A stretch of DNA of 64,000 bases from positions 76,742,816-76,806,815 of the forward strand of contig OX352764.1 of the NCBI GenBank assembly GCA_947095585.1. Direction: 5' to 3'. This DNA comes from Nephrocerus scutellatus. Taxonomy: Eukaryota > Arthropoda > Insecta > Diptera > Pipunculidae. Within the stretch, counting starts at the first letter, position 1, and every line of letters starts with the position of its first letter. Below, in pieces: positions 22,286 through 34,352 of this stretch. A program made the position numbers and the translations under genes. The notes under the pieces were generated by a model that saw only the letters and a list, made by a program, of their open reading frames with translations, was not told the origin of the DNA and did not search any database.

Positions 22286-24560
22286 AAAGAAACAGAAAAG
22301 AAACTAACAAGACTTCGGACTCAAGAGCTTACAAAACTGCATAATACGTCCCTTGTGAATAATACACATCACAATATCAGTTATTTGACTATTATTCTGT
22401 CAATCACCTTTGGGAATAATTGTCACTATCTGCAGACTTCGCAGCCGAAAAAACACAACCTCAATCCACGAAACGTCCACGGCGTCAGATTTGCAATTAT
22501 GTATTAGTTTATTTAGCACTTTTAATTTTGTAGATAGCATTTTACCTTATAAACTATTTCTATAAAAGATCACTCCACATTACTAAGATTTGGTTCAAGT
22601 ACCTATATCTTAATTTCGTTGCTCCTACTGTTTGTAAAGTCAGGAAATTACACTCAACAAGTTTCTAGTTTTGACCTTTTCAATTGGCTTGTTCTGTTTA
22701 TCAACATTATTTTTTCAACCAGTTCTTTCAGTTCCACATCGATGGTACTTCCTTTTTACAAGTAATTAAAGTAGCACGAAATCAATGTCCCTATATGCTA
22801 TGGGAAATGTATAAAATTTTATTAAAACAAACCGAGCCGCAACCCGTATGTTCGGAGAATTTTATACGTACATATCGATACACAATCGATATCGGAATAT
22901 TTTTCGAAGATTATTTTAAATGAATGGATAAGGTAACTTTTTCTCTATTTTAAGATCTAATTACAAAAACTGCTGGGTAGATTCAAAACAACATATACAG
23001 CATACAGACAAAACTGTACATATTAGATTTCACTTAATAGGTAAAATAAAAATTAGCAATTTCTATAGAGGCAAAGAAAAGGGAGAAGGTACGAATAGCA
23101 AAGCAATTTTGACTACCTGCATACGTAGGGCGGACGTTATTTGAGCGTTTTTCAATTAGGTTTTAAATTTCAAATTGTGTTCACACTGAGTTAACAATCA
23201 ATTCACACGCTCCCATTGACCGGCACAAAAGAAGTTAATATGATCCATAGGCAAATTACAATAATTACAGGTAGAATGAAATATGAACCGCAGCATCCTG
23301 ATTTTCTTCCCAATTAATTTTATTCTTCCTTTGTTTGTGTAGTTAATTTCTTAAATTTCGAGCAGTTTTTTTTCTGGTTTGTGTGGTTTTGCCATCTTAC
23401 ACTATGCGTCTTGATTGACACTCTCGGTCCAAAAAACCAAGTAGTCTTTCGAAACGATAACATTCGGTATGGCTGGCTAACATGACATTATAATGATCAC
23501 GAACACGGGATGTTCTTTCGCGGCAAATGACACTATGCAGCAACAGAAGCAGCTGTTTTCCTTCGTACCGAATCATGTCATCTGCGCCATCATGCGACAA
23601 TGAATAAAACCGAAACCCCATCTTATCTTCATATTACTTTTCTTTGTGTGTCTCTACGAATAAGATTGACAAGGGAATTATACGCGCACTGGGTTTGCTG
23701 CTGTTGCTTCCTTGCTTCTTATTTGCAGATGCAGATACTTCTTTGGCTGACACACGAAATTGATTGTCATCCATCAGTCGTCACCCGTCCTCTCGTCAGC
23801 AGCCGTCACAATCAAATTTATCTAACACTTGAGATTGACGGATTTCATCTGGATGAATTTCCAGAGATATTATACTGTTTCTGGTAGCGACAGCGACAGA
23901 CAACATCGCGTATTTGGGATACAAAAATGTACTTGTAATTGAAATTATAATTGAGACTGCTGTCAAAACAGCTGATGCTCAAGAAATTAGGAATTCAATT
24001 TCAATTTAATGTTTATTTGAAATTGGCACAAATTGAAATTTTATATGAACCGATGTGGTTGGACATCTTTTGGTCAAAATAATCCCCTGCTGGTGTTTAG
24101 GAATCTTGTACAGAATGTTCATGAAAGTTTATGCAAGAAAAGTAAGTTTAGGGACTGTGATGCCGGAGGTAGAAGAAACATGGTACTGCCGACTCCATCT
24201 AGGCAGTAGTCGTACACTGGTTCGATGATGAATGTAAGTCTTACGCTGTTGGTTAGAATGAAAGAATGTGGCGTTCCAAATAATGCAACAATCTAATAGA
24301 ACGAAGAAGAATATAAAGAGCCATGAAGAAACGTGCACTGGCGAAAGCAGCTTTGGAAAAGAATCTCGTCCGTGAAATCAAGTTTAGCATATCCATTCAA
24401 TTCAAGAACGGGTCATAATATTTGGAATTGAGACTGGTTTAAGTGCATTAACAAATGCCGAACACCGCTTTGTGATGCGACGTTCAAGCTTGTTCTAAAC
24501 ATCTTCTAATAAATATGCACGGCACATGATATTAATACAAACATTGTACCAGCAGTATTC
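22286..24560. other. No gene seen
   Basis: AT-rich DNA; the open frames at 22684-22923 and 23600-23887 (plus) have no recognisable domain. I found no repeat shared with other parts of the window. Confidence 0.5.
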
Positions 24561-24564
24561 ATAT

Positions 24565-24908
24565 TGTTACATATTTATTCATTCAAGTTCTAAAGGATTT
24601 TGCAAATAAAAACACAACAAAAGTTTATTAACTTACAACTTTAATTAATAAAAAGTATAAAATAACAAAAGTTCACAAATTTTCTCTGGTTATTACTTAT
24701 TCACTTTAACACTTATGTTTCACTACACTTCTCTTAGGTGGTAGCTCTATCTGTTTGCAAGTAAGTTTCAGTTTATGTAATTGAATTCAAAATAAATAAT
24801 GGACTATGCGGCAGAGTCCTGGAATATTTATACCCATTGTATAGTTTCCATATGTTTCCAATCTTATATAAAGAAATACCTAGCAATGACCAGAACATTC
24901 TGGTAACA
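24565..24908 (-). mobile_element. Solo LTR with 4-bp target duplication
   Basis: A 344-bp unit starts TGTTAC and ends GTAACA (TG...CA with 6-bp inverted ends) and is flanked on both sides by ATAT (24561-24564 and 24909-24912). On the minus strand it contains a TATA-like GGGTATAAATATTCC (about 24825-24840), then downstream AATAAA signals (for example TTAATAAACTTTTG near 24630). That order is promoter, transcribed region, polyadenylation signal, as in an LTR. No gag or pol flanks it, so it is a solo LTR left by recombination. A 4-bp duplication suits Ty3/Gypsy; Bel/Pao cannot be excluded. Confidence 0.75.
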
Positions 24909-24914
24909 ATATTT

Positions 24915-25112
24915 AGGCGCAAAAGACCATTGCGGTCTAGGGCCTAGCTTCTCGTGACCATTTGTGAAGTGCATTTACATTTAACGAACAAAATGTTATT
25001 TCGTATACGGCGAATTGAGAAGCTTTTCGTGACAAGGTATTACCCTCGGATTGCTTGTCAGACATTCGCGAGAGGTGAGGTGGGACCGTGAAAAATACTT
25101 TTTGGTGTTTTG
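24915..25112 (-). mobile_element. tRNA-derived SINE copy (partial, minus strand)
   Basis: It matches the SINE at 27561-27853: ACCATTGCGGTCTAGGGCCTAG, TTCTCGTGACCATTTGTG, GGCGAATTGAGAAGC, CATTCGCGAGAGGTG and CGTGAAAAATACTTTTTGGTGTT. The tRNA-like head (A and B boxes) is missing, so it is 5'-truncated. It sits immediately beside the solo LTR. Confidence 0.8.
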
Positions 25113-25569
25113 GTATTCGTTATACAATCGAATTGAACTTTTGCTCACATGTGTAGTACTAATCACATTACAATACTTTGGTTTAATTGAGCTGGTCTGA
25201 TTATGGACTCTGAAGATATAAGCAGTTTTTGGGTTCACCTATTTTTTTGCTGAAAATCGTGCAACTTGATTTTCATCAACTTCCCGTTGTCTAATTGAGT
25301 TGAATTTTCGGAAACATCTAGTCACGGTAACAATGCAATGTTGTGTTTTTTACTAATTAAACAATACAATTATTCCTAAATTACGTACTATTCTCAATTA
25401 CATATTTTTAATTTTACTGCAAAGTCCGCCATAACAGGCTCTCGAGAAATTATTTTTTGGGCCAATTGTTGGTAAATCGAATTAAGTCGTTGTTGAGTAC
25501 CGTGTATAAGATTTTTTTATCCTCTATTCAGGATAAACCCATACAATGAAAAATTTCTAGAGTTCTAAA

Positions 25570-25930
25570 ACTCACTACACCATCTCTTAATAGACTTTAA
25601 AGCCGCCCATCATAGCACAGAAGGAGTAGAACTTTATAAAGCCACTAACTCAAATACCTAGCTTTTACCGGCCACCTCATACTCTCCGCCCATACGATAC
25701 TAACCACACTACATTGTCCCTACCCCACGGTCCGCTAAACTGACATGACTGCAGGTTGACCATGGCCCAGGTTAAAAGTCAATTAAAAACATCCAGATCA
25801 CTATCAAGCCCATTCAACATCCGTAACGGGCTCCGGTAGTGGGATGGACTGGCCTACTCTACTGACCACTCCTCAACGTGGTGAAAGTAATCCGAGACTA
25901 TGATGTAATGGCAAGAGAATCGGTGGGGAG
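25570..25930 (+). pseudogene. Family B RTE-like LINE fragment, RT core
   Basis: Plus strand: LLIDFKAAHHSTEGVELY (RT motif A region), then PFNIRNGLR..DGLA (equivalent of FNIYNGVRQGDGL at 5700), and KVIRDYDVMARE. DNA identity with the minus strand of 5590-5850 is visible (AGATCACTATCAAGCCCATTCAACATC). It is decayed, with stops, and truncated at both ends. Confidence 0.75.
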
Positions 25931-27560
25931 ATTTTTGGCGGCAGGGCAATACAGTAAAAAAACGAATAAGTGCCCTAAAGGAAATTATTAATTCGTTTTA
26001 AACTTTGATTCTGTGAGAGGGGGAGGAGCAAAACAAATACAGGACATCCATTGAAGGACTTGAATAAAGACCTTTTGTAGAGTCAAAAAAAAAAACAAGA
26101 CCAGTGGAAGACACCAAAAGACTGAGTTAAAGTTAAAGTTTAATTACTCTTACTTTTAGTTAATCAACTCGGCCGGTTGGTCGGTCGGTCGGTCGGTCGG
26201 TCGTTGTTTACAATAAACAAAACAAAATATACGGATAGTATTAACTGCACATGATTCCTTTGCTACTTTCATCATCCGAACAAATCATGATCCAATATTT
26301 AATTTTCATGACTGACAAAAGAAGGCGTTGGTTGAATGCAATTTATAATGTACAATGACGCACCCACAATATGCGAATACGTACGAGGACATTAATCAAT
26401 CATCCAAGTTTTTTTTAAAAACATAAAACTCCATTTGTTGTTCCCCTACAGCTCTCCTTTTTACTTCCTGTAGTGTTTGTTCATTTGTGTTATACATTCG
26501 CCAAATTTTCTTGTTCTGTCACATCTCAACAGCCAACATCACTTATCAGGTAGGGGAATAAAATTATTCCTCGTGCGAACAACAGAAACTGTCAGAAAAT
26601 TGGGCGGAGGGGTGTTACCAAGGTGTCAGTGCTGCTACTGCATGAAATTTCCAAGACAGATGACAGCTTTAACTGATTGATATCGTTTCTCTCTACTGTG
26701 TGTTCTCGCTGCGCACTGACGTGTATGATAAAAGAAGGCACATAGCTGTCAAATGTCAGGCTGGCAACAGGACGATTTATCAAATATGTAAGCGTATGGT
26801 GGTTTTTCGTTTTGGTCGTTTTTTTGTTTAATTCAAAATGACTATTCGGTTCGTATGCAATACATAGTCGTATGTTATATGAATCTCGCGAGTGAGACGA
26901 CTTCACCTACTTTTTTCGAAGATTTTGTATCCCTGTGGCAATTTACGTCACACATCCGTTTGATGTCCCAATTTTTTTTGCCTGTCATTCTGAAGACTAC
27001 ATAAGACATCATTGCAGTCTGAAAGTTGACACGTCTTGTGTTTCTTGCGCATATTCATTCAAATACATGGGAACATCCTGGGCAAAAGGATCTCATTTAC
27101 ATGCTCGCTAGTACCAGTAAGGAGGCGAAAAGATTTAATTTTTACTTTCCTCACTAACAAGAAGAATTGCGCGCGGTGCTCCTTCCAGGGGAAGGCAAAG
27201 ATATAATTCTTTCCAACGAGAATAATGGGAAATAAACAATAGCGCATAATAAGAAAGGATTTATCTTCGTTGTTATTATTCTTACACGTTGTACTTGTAC
27301 TGCCTGTGTTTTTACAGTGGAAGACGAAAAAGGTGTGCCAAATTTTTGGGGAACTTATAAATTATGATTTGCAGTCCGATGTGCTGGTGTGTCACACGAA
27401 AATTTTGAAGCTAATACTACGACCGGATATCGATAGGAAACTGTGCCCAATTAATGTAAAACAATCGTTCGTTGATAAATCATATACCTTGATCGCTGCA
27501 AAATAATCAGTGTAGTTCGATCGAAGTTGTTCCACCAGATGCTTAAATTGAAAAACCCAA
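25931..27560. other. No gene seen; (GGTC)n tract
   Basis: A (GGTC)n microsatellite lies at 26175-26203. The open frames at 26477-26680, 26592-26906 and 27270-27506 carry no recognised domain. Confidence 0.5.
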
Positions 27561-27853
27561 AGATAATAATGATAATATTCGACGCGACAGACAATTGCGG
27601 TTCAAGGCCTAGCTTTTCGCGACCATTTGTGCTACGCATGTTAATTTAATGGACACAAATGGAAGGGACCTACAATTTAAGGCCGGATCCGAACGGCGAA
27701 TTGAGAAACTTTCCGTGAAAAGTTATTACTCTCGGAATGTTTGTCAACCATTCGCGAGAGGTGGGACACCGTGAAAAATACTTTTGGTGTTTCTTGGAAT
27801 CGAACCATGAACCTCCTGCTCAGTACCCACGCGCATTTCCACTGAGCCACGGC
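27561..27853 (-). mobile_element. Full-length tRNA-derived SINE
   Basis: Minus strand, about 293 bp. It begins with GCCGTGGCTCAGTGG (polymerase III A-box-like TGGCTCAGTGG), and GGTTCGATTCC about 35 bp on is a good B box. The body includes ACACCAAAAGTATTTTTCACGG, CTCTCGCGAATGG, ATTCGCCGTTCGGATCCGG, TAGGTCCCTTCCATTTGTG and CGCGAAAAGCTAGG. It ends in a short ATT-rich tail (GAATATTATCATTATTATC). A SINE of this kind would be transcribed by RNA polymerase III and mobilised by a LINE. Confidence 0.9.
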
Positions 27854-27924
27854 CTATATGTTTATTAAAAGAAAAGAAAAGAAAAAAATTTCCGGAAATT
27901 TTGCATTCCTGTTTTACATACGAA

Positions 27925-28305
27925 ATTATATACATATTTTTAGGAAATTTAGGCTTTCGAGCTTGATAAAGATTTTGAAAATAAAACACAGCACTAGTTT
28001 AGTAATTTACAAATAACAACTTTAATTATCAAACAGTAAAAATAATACAAATTCACAATTTATATTGGTGATAACTTTAAATGTACACAAAAACACTTAT
28101 TACAACACTTGTGTTTCCCTATAATTCTCTTAGGTGGTAGTAGTATTACTTTGCAAGAACTTTTACAACTTGACTGATTGATCTAAACAAACGAATGAAT
28201 TATACTAATTGATAAAATTTAAGAAATTTCCAATCTCATAGACAGAAATATCCAGAAAAGGCCAGAAAATCGTGGGCTTATTCCGTTATTAACAACTAAC
28301 GATAC
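27925..28305 (-). repeat. Diverged second copy of the LTR family
   Basis: It aligns with the solo LTR at 24565-24908 in the same orientation: AAAATAAAACACAGCA, ACAACTTTAATTAT, TTCTCTTAGGTGGTAG and GGCCAGAAAAT correspond to blocks in that LTR. The ends are blurred and I see no target duplication. It follows a full SINE, but no internal retroelement coding lies between this copy and 24908, so the two are independent remnants rather than a pair. Confidence 0.6.
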
Positions 28306-28795
28306 TCATATGTAATGAGTCATCTTTTAAAAATAAACTACCGGGCAAACCACACAAACCGGTTTGACTACATTTTTGACCAGTACATAATGATTTAAAC
28401 TTACAGGCGGTTACATTTCAAATAATATAATAAATCTTACAGCTCAAAAGTATGCTATTCAAAAGTGCTTAAATCTAATTCAGTGCCTATTTTTAGTATA
28501 CATTGAATATTAGGATTCGAATTCCATTATCTACTTATTAACTAACAATATTTTGTCATATTTTGGAACGCGTTGGATACTTAGGTATTCATGTGTGTGG
28601 GTAGCAAAGCACCCCAGAACAGTTATTTTAAATAAAATAATAATTTTAGTCTTTTATAAATTTTATTTTTTTTTTGCTTTATTTACCCCATTACTTCTCA
28701 TCACGTTTATTTCGAGCAAAGTATCATTATTAAAAGAGCTTACCAGTTAATTATGTGCAAAGAAATTCGTCAATAATAAGACAACCCATAAAAAT
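28306..28795. other. No gene seen
   Basis: AT-rich with no recognised features. Confidence 0.5.
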
Positions 28796-28799
28796 TAAT

Positions 28800-29276
28800 A
28801 TTTTTCGTGTAAATTCTCTAATCGGGGATACACAATGTGCAGTTGGGGAGCCCCCCGGGGCCCGATTACCATCAAATTTTTACAGAAAGTGTTGTCGAAT
28901 GGAGATACACATGCGTATATAAAATTTGAAACAAATCTGGTATTTTTTTTATAAAATTTATATGGGTGCCGACCCAGGGAACCAATCACTTCCAAATTTT
29001 TACAGAAAGTGTTCTTCATCGAAAATACACATGCGTATAGATTTTGAAGAAAATCTGGTAAATTTTGTAAAAAAATTGTATGGGAGCCCCTCGATCCCGC
29101 GGCCCGAGGTGCCCCAAATTTTAACAAAAAGTATTGTCACCGGAAATATACATGTGTGCAAATTTTTAAAAAAATTGAGCTTTGGGAAGTGGGTTAAAAA
29201 TTGATCACAAGATCTGACCAGCCAGCCAGCCAGCCAGCCAGCCACGGGCACGCGAAGTTAATATAGAGAATTTAAA
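28800..29276. repeat. 121-bp tandem repeat unit with inverted ends and (CAGC)n
   Basis: AAATTTTTACAGAAAGTG-type blocks recur at 28874, 28994 and 29116 (spacings 120 and 122), each followed by ATACACATGCGTAT and by TATGGGAGCCCC or TATGGGTGCC. Three units are followed by a (CAGC)n tract at 29217-29243 and then TATAGAGAATTTA (29262), which is the inverse of TAAATTCTCTA at 28810. This suggests one transposon-like unit with subterminal inverted ends. A second start, TAAATTCTCTAATCG, follows at 29299. Its superfamily is unknown. Confidence 0.7.
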
Positions 29277-31529
29277 AAAACAACCCAAAATTTTTCATCT
29301 AAATTCTCTAATCGCAGAAATTGATATGGGAGCCCCTCAATCCTGGGTCATTTTTTTATATTTTATTGTAGGAGAAAATCATCGAAAGAGACATTTGACA
29401 TCAGATGTCAAATTTGAAAATGCTCAGATCATTTTATTCTGAGCCCTTAGAGCACGCTCATACTCTGAGCAAATAAGAAACACGAGCATTTTTCTTGTGA
29501 AAGTATGCAAAATTTTAAACCGCAAAATTGATGAAGCTTCTAAATGGCAAGTCTATTGTCGGGAAAGTTTATTTGCACCATATCATTGCATTGTCACGGG
29601 GACACATGCAAAATTTCAACCCAATTTGACAAGGGGAAATTGATGAAAATCTATTTCCAAGATTTGTGGCAAACGGACAAACCAAGTTAAATAAAAGCTA
29701 TTAATTTTAATAAAAATTACTTAATTTTGTCAATTTCAATTTTCAGCACAATTGTTCAGTTCGTGTAGCCCACCACTGTAAACTCTGTGCCACACTGAAT
29801 GTAAGAATTTCGTCCTTGTTATTGGTGCAATGCTTCTTGTTAACTGACAGCACATCGTTATCCCGCTGATGTTGAAATCTGTCAAAGGATACAAAATGTA
29901 CGACATTATCGCGCGACATATCATTATTTTTTTTTTCTTGTTCTTCATCGTAATTTTCTTATTTTATATATTGTCGCTTCTGTTGCTGTTAATGTTTATC
30001 ACAATGTGAAGTGTCACACACAAGCAAAATAATAAAGGAAGTGCTTTCTGGAAGGGGAAAGCGTGATAGGGTGGAGAAAACCCCCAAAGGAAAGTGAAAA
30101 ATAACAACAATAACGTGAGGTGGGACGAGAAGTAGAGCAGAGTCTTGCGACTGTCTTCATTTCATGTGCGGACTTTGCACTATTGTACGAGTATAAGTCT
30201 TTCTTGCAAATAATAAGGACACTTTTTACGCTCGTTTGCACCGCTGTCAGCTCAGTTTTCTTGACAGCACAAAGCAGCATTAACAGCCAACAACAGAATT
30301 TCTTTTCATGTTCTGTGTCTCGCTGTTGTCATCGTCGTCGTTGGCGCGATGTCACATCCTTTCACTGTCTGATTTCTATTGTGCACTGGTATTGCGTGCC
30401 CGTGCCCGCGACAGACGATATACTTAGCTGCACCCGCTGATATTGTTGCTCCTGCTGCTGATGGTGGTGTTGAGTAGTTCTTGACATTATAACTAGCTGC
30501 TGTTGAAGAGCTGTCAGGATAAACGGATGTTATGCTATTGTTGCACGTTTCATTCAGCAGCCGAGCACACAATAGACATGCGACAGAAATGTCAGAAAAA
30601 AAGTGAACGGGGACGAGATTGTCGTGATGATGTGGAATTGCACAACGATTGTGATAAATGAATAGGTAAATTATATTAGGTGTTACTCGTGCGTCCTACT
30701 GAATGGTGCGAACAGGTATATGCAACCAGTATGAGCAACCTTTTCAATTAGATATCTGATACAGATACAGCAATATCAAACGAACTATCAAAAGGATCAC
30801 AATGAGGCATTTTGTGGATGTGGGTTGTAATGATTTATACTGAATTTACTAATATTAGATGTCATGAGTTTACCTTCTTACATTAAGATGATATTTTCAA
30901 TTTATTTTTCTGCCCACATATCCTGGCAAAAAAGTACAATGGTGCAAATAATATGTTAACGACAATCTAGATTGTGGTTCAAGTTACTCTCTTATCCCAT
31001 ATACAAAGTGGATGTTGCCATGGAAAGCTAAAAAATATTATGTATTGGAATTATTATAACCAAAACGAGGTTCCTAAAACATGTACATACCTCACTTCTA
31101 TTACCGTCTAACTTTGTGTCATTTTGCTTCAAAATTTAAAATGGACATAAAAACGTAAAATTTATGGTAGCGCCTGCATGATTAGATATTACGAGTACTT
31201 GTAAATATCGAATTTGTGTTGGTAGGTACCAGTCGGCACAATTATATGGTTTTTAAATTGGTATGCCCCATTTTTAGAGTATCTCGGCTAAACATGAAGT
31301 TACGTGTAATTTGTTCAAAGTTTTAACTCTTCTATAATCTCGATTTAATGGAGATAATAACAAGCTTCAACAAAGTTTGCAAATTATCTAAATTTGTTAT
31401 TAAAGTTCGCATTCGGTTGTTACAAGTTTACATGCAATAATTCCAACATTTAGTCGTCGTACTTTTCTAGATAAATAAACAATTTAATGATTGGTAGAAC
31501 ATTTTGAGATAACATATGTACTTAATAAT
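29277..31529. other. No gene seen
   Basis: After a partial second unit of the preceding repeat (to about 29350), no family or shared repeat is recognised. Open frames at 30014-30572 on both strands have no domain. Confidence 0.5.
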
Positions 31530-32170
31530 GTTTCTATGGCAACAAGACAAAAAAACTCAAGGAATGCCGAGAATGTTACAGCTGCAACCGCGGGTGTAAA
31601 TGAAGTCCCAAATTTGTCGATTCCATGTTGATCTTAGAAGTTGGACAGCTCAGGGCATGCATCCCTATAAGAACCCAACAACTGTAGCCGAACGATCATC
31701 AACGAGGTATCTTCCTTGATTGGACCTTAAATGATCCAAATTTGCAACCAAGAATCATTGTAGCCTATGAAGCCCATTTCTGGCTTAACGATTTTGTTAA
31801 TAAGCTAAATTGCTACATTAGTGCCGTATTAGGGCAAATCTGCAACACAAAGACGTTATCGAAATGCCATTACAAACCGAAATATGACTTCTTGGTGCGG
31901 GTTTGATCCTGGATGGTTCATTGGACCATACTTCTTTTTCAATAATGCTTTCAACTTAGTCACAGTTATGGAGATCGCTAAAGGACCATGTTACCTGACA
32001 ATTATTTGGATAAATTGGAAGAGGTTGAGTTGGAGTATTTATGGGGTTTAAAAGAGATGGATTCATATGCCAGAAAGTTGGCCAAACAATCGATTTATTG
32101 AAGGAGAAATTCACCGGTCCTGTTATCTGCTTGCGACATACGCGTCTCATGCGCACACGTGTTACACGCG
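31530..32170 (+). pseudogene. Tc1/mariner-superfamily transposase remnant
   Basis: Plus-strand pieces in three frames: VAYEAHFWLNDFVNKLNCYI (DEAHFWLNG..N.QN region with the catalytic Asp changed), CGFDPGWFIGPYFF, NLVTVM, then LEEVELEYLWG (PELEEVDLEDMWFQQDG in relatives) and QSIY plus RRNSPVLLS (matching TIDLLKEKFTGRVIS). The order and wording match a widespread arthropod Tc1/mariner group. All catalytic carboxylates are unreadable or shifted. It ends just before a minisatellite. A fragment of the same family is at 40745-40930. Confidence 0.75.
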
Positions 32171-32184
32171 TGAATAACAAAAAA

Positions 32185-32283
32185 AATTAACACAGCCAAC
32201 AAACCCTCAAAAGATCCTCAAAAGACCCCCAAAAGACCACTAAATGACCCTAAATATATATACCAAATAATAATAAAAACAAT
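32185..32283. repeat. 12-bp CCTCAAAAGACC minisatellite, left part
   Basis: Degenerate units such as CCCTCAAAAGATCCTCAAAAG and ACCCCCAAAAGACC appear before a SINE interrupts the array; the array resumes at 32509. The same repeat, in the opposite orientation, is at 41863-42290. Confidence 0.85.
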
Positions 32284-32508
32284 ATTCGCAACTATTCGTG
32301 TTGAGCATGTATATTTTTGCACACAAATGGAAGGCCCCTACAATTTAAGACTTGATCCGATCGGCAAATTGAGAAGCTTTCCGTGACAAGTTATTACTCT
32401 CGGAACGTTTGTCACCCATTCGCGAGAGGTAGGACACCGTGAAAAATAATTTTGGTGTTACTGGGATTCGAACCACGAACCCCCTGTTCGGTAGCCATCC
32501 TCAGACCA
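32284..32508 (-). mobile_element. SINE inserted in the minisatellite
   Basis: A minus-strand SINE copy lacking its first 30 or so bases (A box lost) but keeping the B box: GGTTCGAATCC reads on the minus strand at about 32465-32475. The body blocks CTCTCGCGAATGGGTGACAAACG and GGCCCCTACAATTTAAG (plus strand CTACAATTTAAG) agree with the copy at 27561. An ATT/TTG-type tail (AATAATAATAAAAACAATATTC on plus) lies at its low-coordinate end. Confidence 0.85.
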
Positions 32509-32712
32509 CCAAAATACCACCAGAAGAACACCAAAAGACTTCAAAAGGACCCCGAAAATACCCTACGAAAGACCCTCATAATACCCCCAAAAGACCCTCA
32601 AAGTACCCCCAAAAGACTCCCAAAAGACCTCCAAAATATCCCCCAAAATACTCAAAAAAATACCACCAAATGCCACCAAAAGACCCTCAAAAGACTTTAA
32701 AACGCACTACCG
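32509..32712. repeat. 12-bp CCCTCAAAAGAC minisatellite, right part
   Basis: About 17 degenerate units such as ACCCCCAAAAGACC and CCCTCAAAAGAC. The frame is open in the plus direction because the unit is 12 bp, giving proline-, lysine- and threonine-rich text (KDPQKTPKRPPKYPPK); I take this as a by-product of the period and not as a gene. Confidence 0.9.
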
Positions 32713-34039
32713 TACTAAATTTTCTCCGCCGATAAAGAAGTTCTACTTCAAAAATAAAAATTAATCGTTCGATTAAAGCCATTACGTTGATTGATATCGC
32801 TAACGACACAATGTACGAAGAGGATTAAAAATATATTTTTTTAGTATGTTCAAGTAGAATAGAATAAATCGTCAAAGAATATTTACCTGAAAACTTTTCA
32901 GTGCAGAATAATCTTCCGGACATAGACGCCCTTAAAAAAAATTTTCATTCTTAAAAGCTTAAGAGAGGCTTTCAAAATGCAATGCAAATCAAAGAGATAT
33001 TGTATTTTTTGGAAAACCCTTTAAAGTCACCCTTTAATGCATCATCTCGATGTAGGATTGTGAATGGTATAGTGAATAAGATAATCTGGCTTTATTCAAT
33101 GTTCACATAGGCCTGATCAAGAGTCCATCAGTGATGTGATTTGAGCGCGTATTTGCAGTCACAAAGAGGTCGCCTTGCAAAATGTGACCCTCTGCAAAAA
33201 AAACCTTTTAATGTGACAAAGATATCCGACTGGATTTTGCAAAACAGGATAATAACTTATTCTGTCAAGTTTGAAATTTCAAATTAAATTTAGCAAGAAG
33301 GTAGGGTTGCATTGGTTGAATATCGTCTTGCTAGTTACCCTCGTTTTGCCACTTCACACTGTTGTTAGATTTTGCGAATTATCCTATCAACAATTATTAT
33401 ATTGTCCCATTTCGTAAATGTATACTCAACGAGTGATATCGTATGGTAAGAAGGTTTCTGCTTATCTCAACAACGCAGGTTGTCATAGAGAACAAAACAT
33501 ACATGTGACATCTCTTGCTCAAAATTAAATCACAGTATCGAATTTCAAGGAGGATGTTATGAAAAAATATTAAGCTACTGCTGAAGCAAAGAAATGTCCA
33601 AATCGAAAGGATTCCAAATCCCCTAGTCTTTAAATGACAAAATGTGTGAACAAAATTACAGAAATTTTACAGTGGAATGAATAGCACAAAATTATGGGTA
33701 AATATCGACGACTCGTTTATTTATCAAAAGGGCGTTAATTTCGTTTTTATTATGATATTAAATGTATTAAATACCATCTATCTATCTATCTATATAAAAT
33801 ATATCTATCAATAATTAAGATAATGGAGTGCGATTTTGAAGTAGTACAATCCTCTTTAACTATCTCGGGTAAATTGTAACAGCCGATAACAGCACGGACC
33901 CAGATATACTCGTACGCGCATGGTTGCTTAAAGCTAACAAAGTCTACTTTACTATACCTACTTATCAAATGCGAAATTTAATTAAACTCCAAATGATCAT
34001 TAACAGTATTTTCATAAATTATTTGCTTAACAAAATGCG
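32713..34039. other. No gene seen; (TATC)n tract
   Basis: A (CTAT)n microsatellite sits at 33776-33792. Otherwise AT-rich DNA without recognised coding. Confidence 0.5.
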
Positions 34040-34352
34040 CAATGACCCTGTTCGCCGCAATCGAGAGGATATTTATACAGAGAATTGTTGACCACGTATG
34101 TGAGGAAGGACGATTTCTGAAACTCTATAACCGGTTTTGCGATAGCGACATATGTAGGCTCCGGTGTTCACGCCACCTATTCCTCATGAGTGGAGAGGAA
34201 CACACTCGAAAATTCCTTTACGGTTGGATATATGGGACAAGAAAACAGGAAAACAGGAAAGGCCAAGCCTGCGCTGGAAGGATGGCGTAGACCAGGACGT
34301 TCAAAGCTTAGGGATGCGGAACTGGATAATATCGGCTCAGAATCGGAAGATC
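34040..34352 (+). pseudogene. Family B LINE C-terminus (plus strand)
   Basis: Two frames together read AAIERIFIQRIVDHVCEEGRF, KLYNRF, then EWRGTHSK, LDIWDKK, RPSLRWKDGVDQDVQSLGMRNWIISAQN. This matches the family B C-terminus at 37310-37600 and 3562-3816. At least one frameshift is present. The rest of the element is absent and the 3' tail is not evident. Confidence 0.8.

Noticed and set aside
27270..27506. Possible relative of the hAT-like pseudogene
   Set aside because: No zinc-finger spacing or dimerisation motif could be read; similarity was only impressionistic.
24565..28305. A complete LTR retrotransposon between the two LTR copies
   Set aside because: The 3 kb between holds SINEs and a LINE piece with no gag or pol, and the left LTR has its own target duplication.
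32439..32735. Proline/lysine-rich plus-strand protein
   Set aside because: It runs from SINE into minisatellite; the text is produced by the 12-bp repeat.
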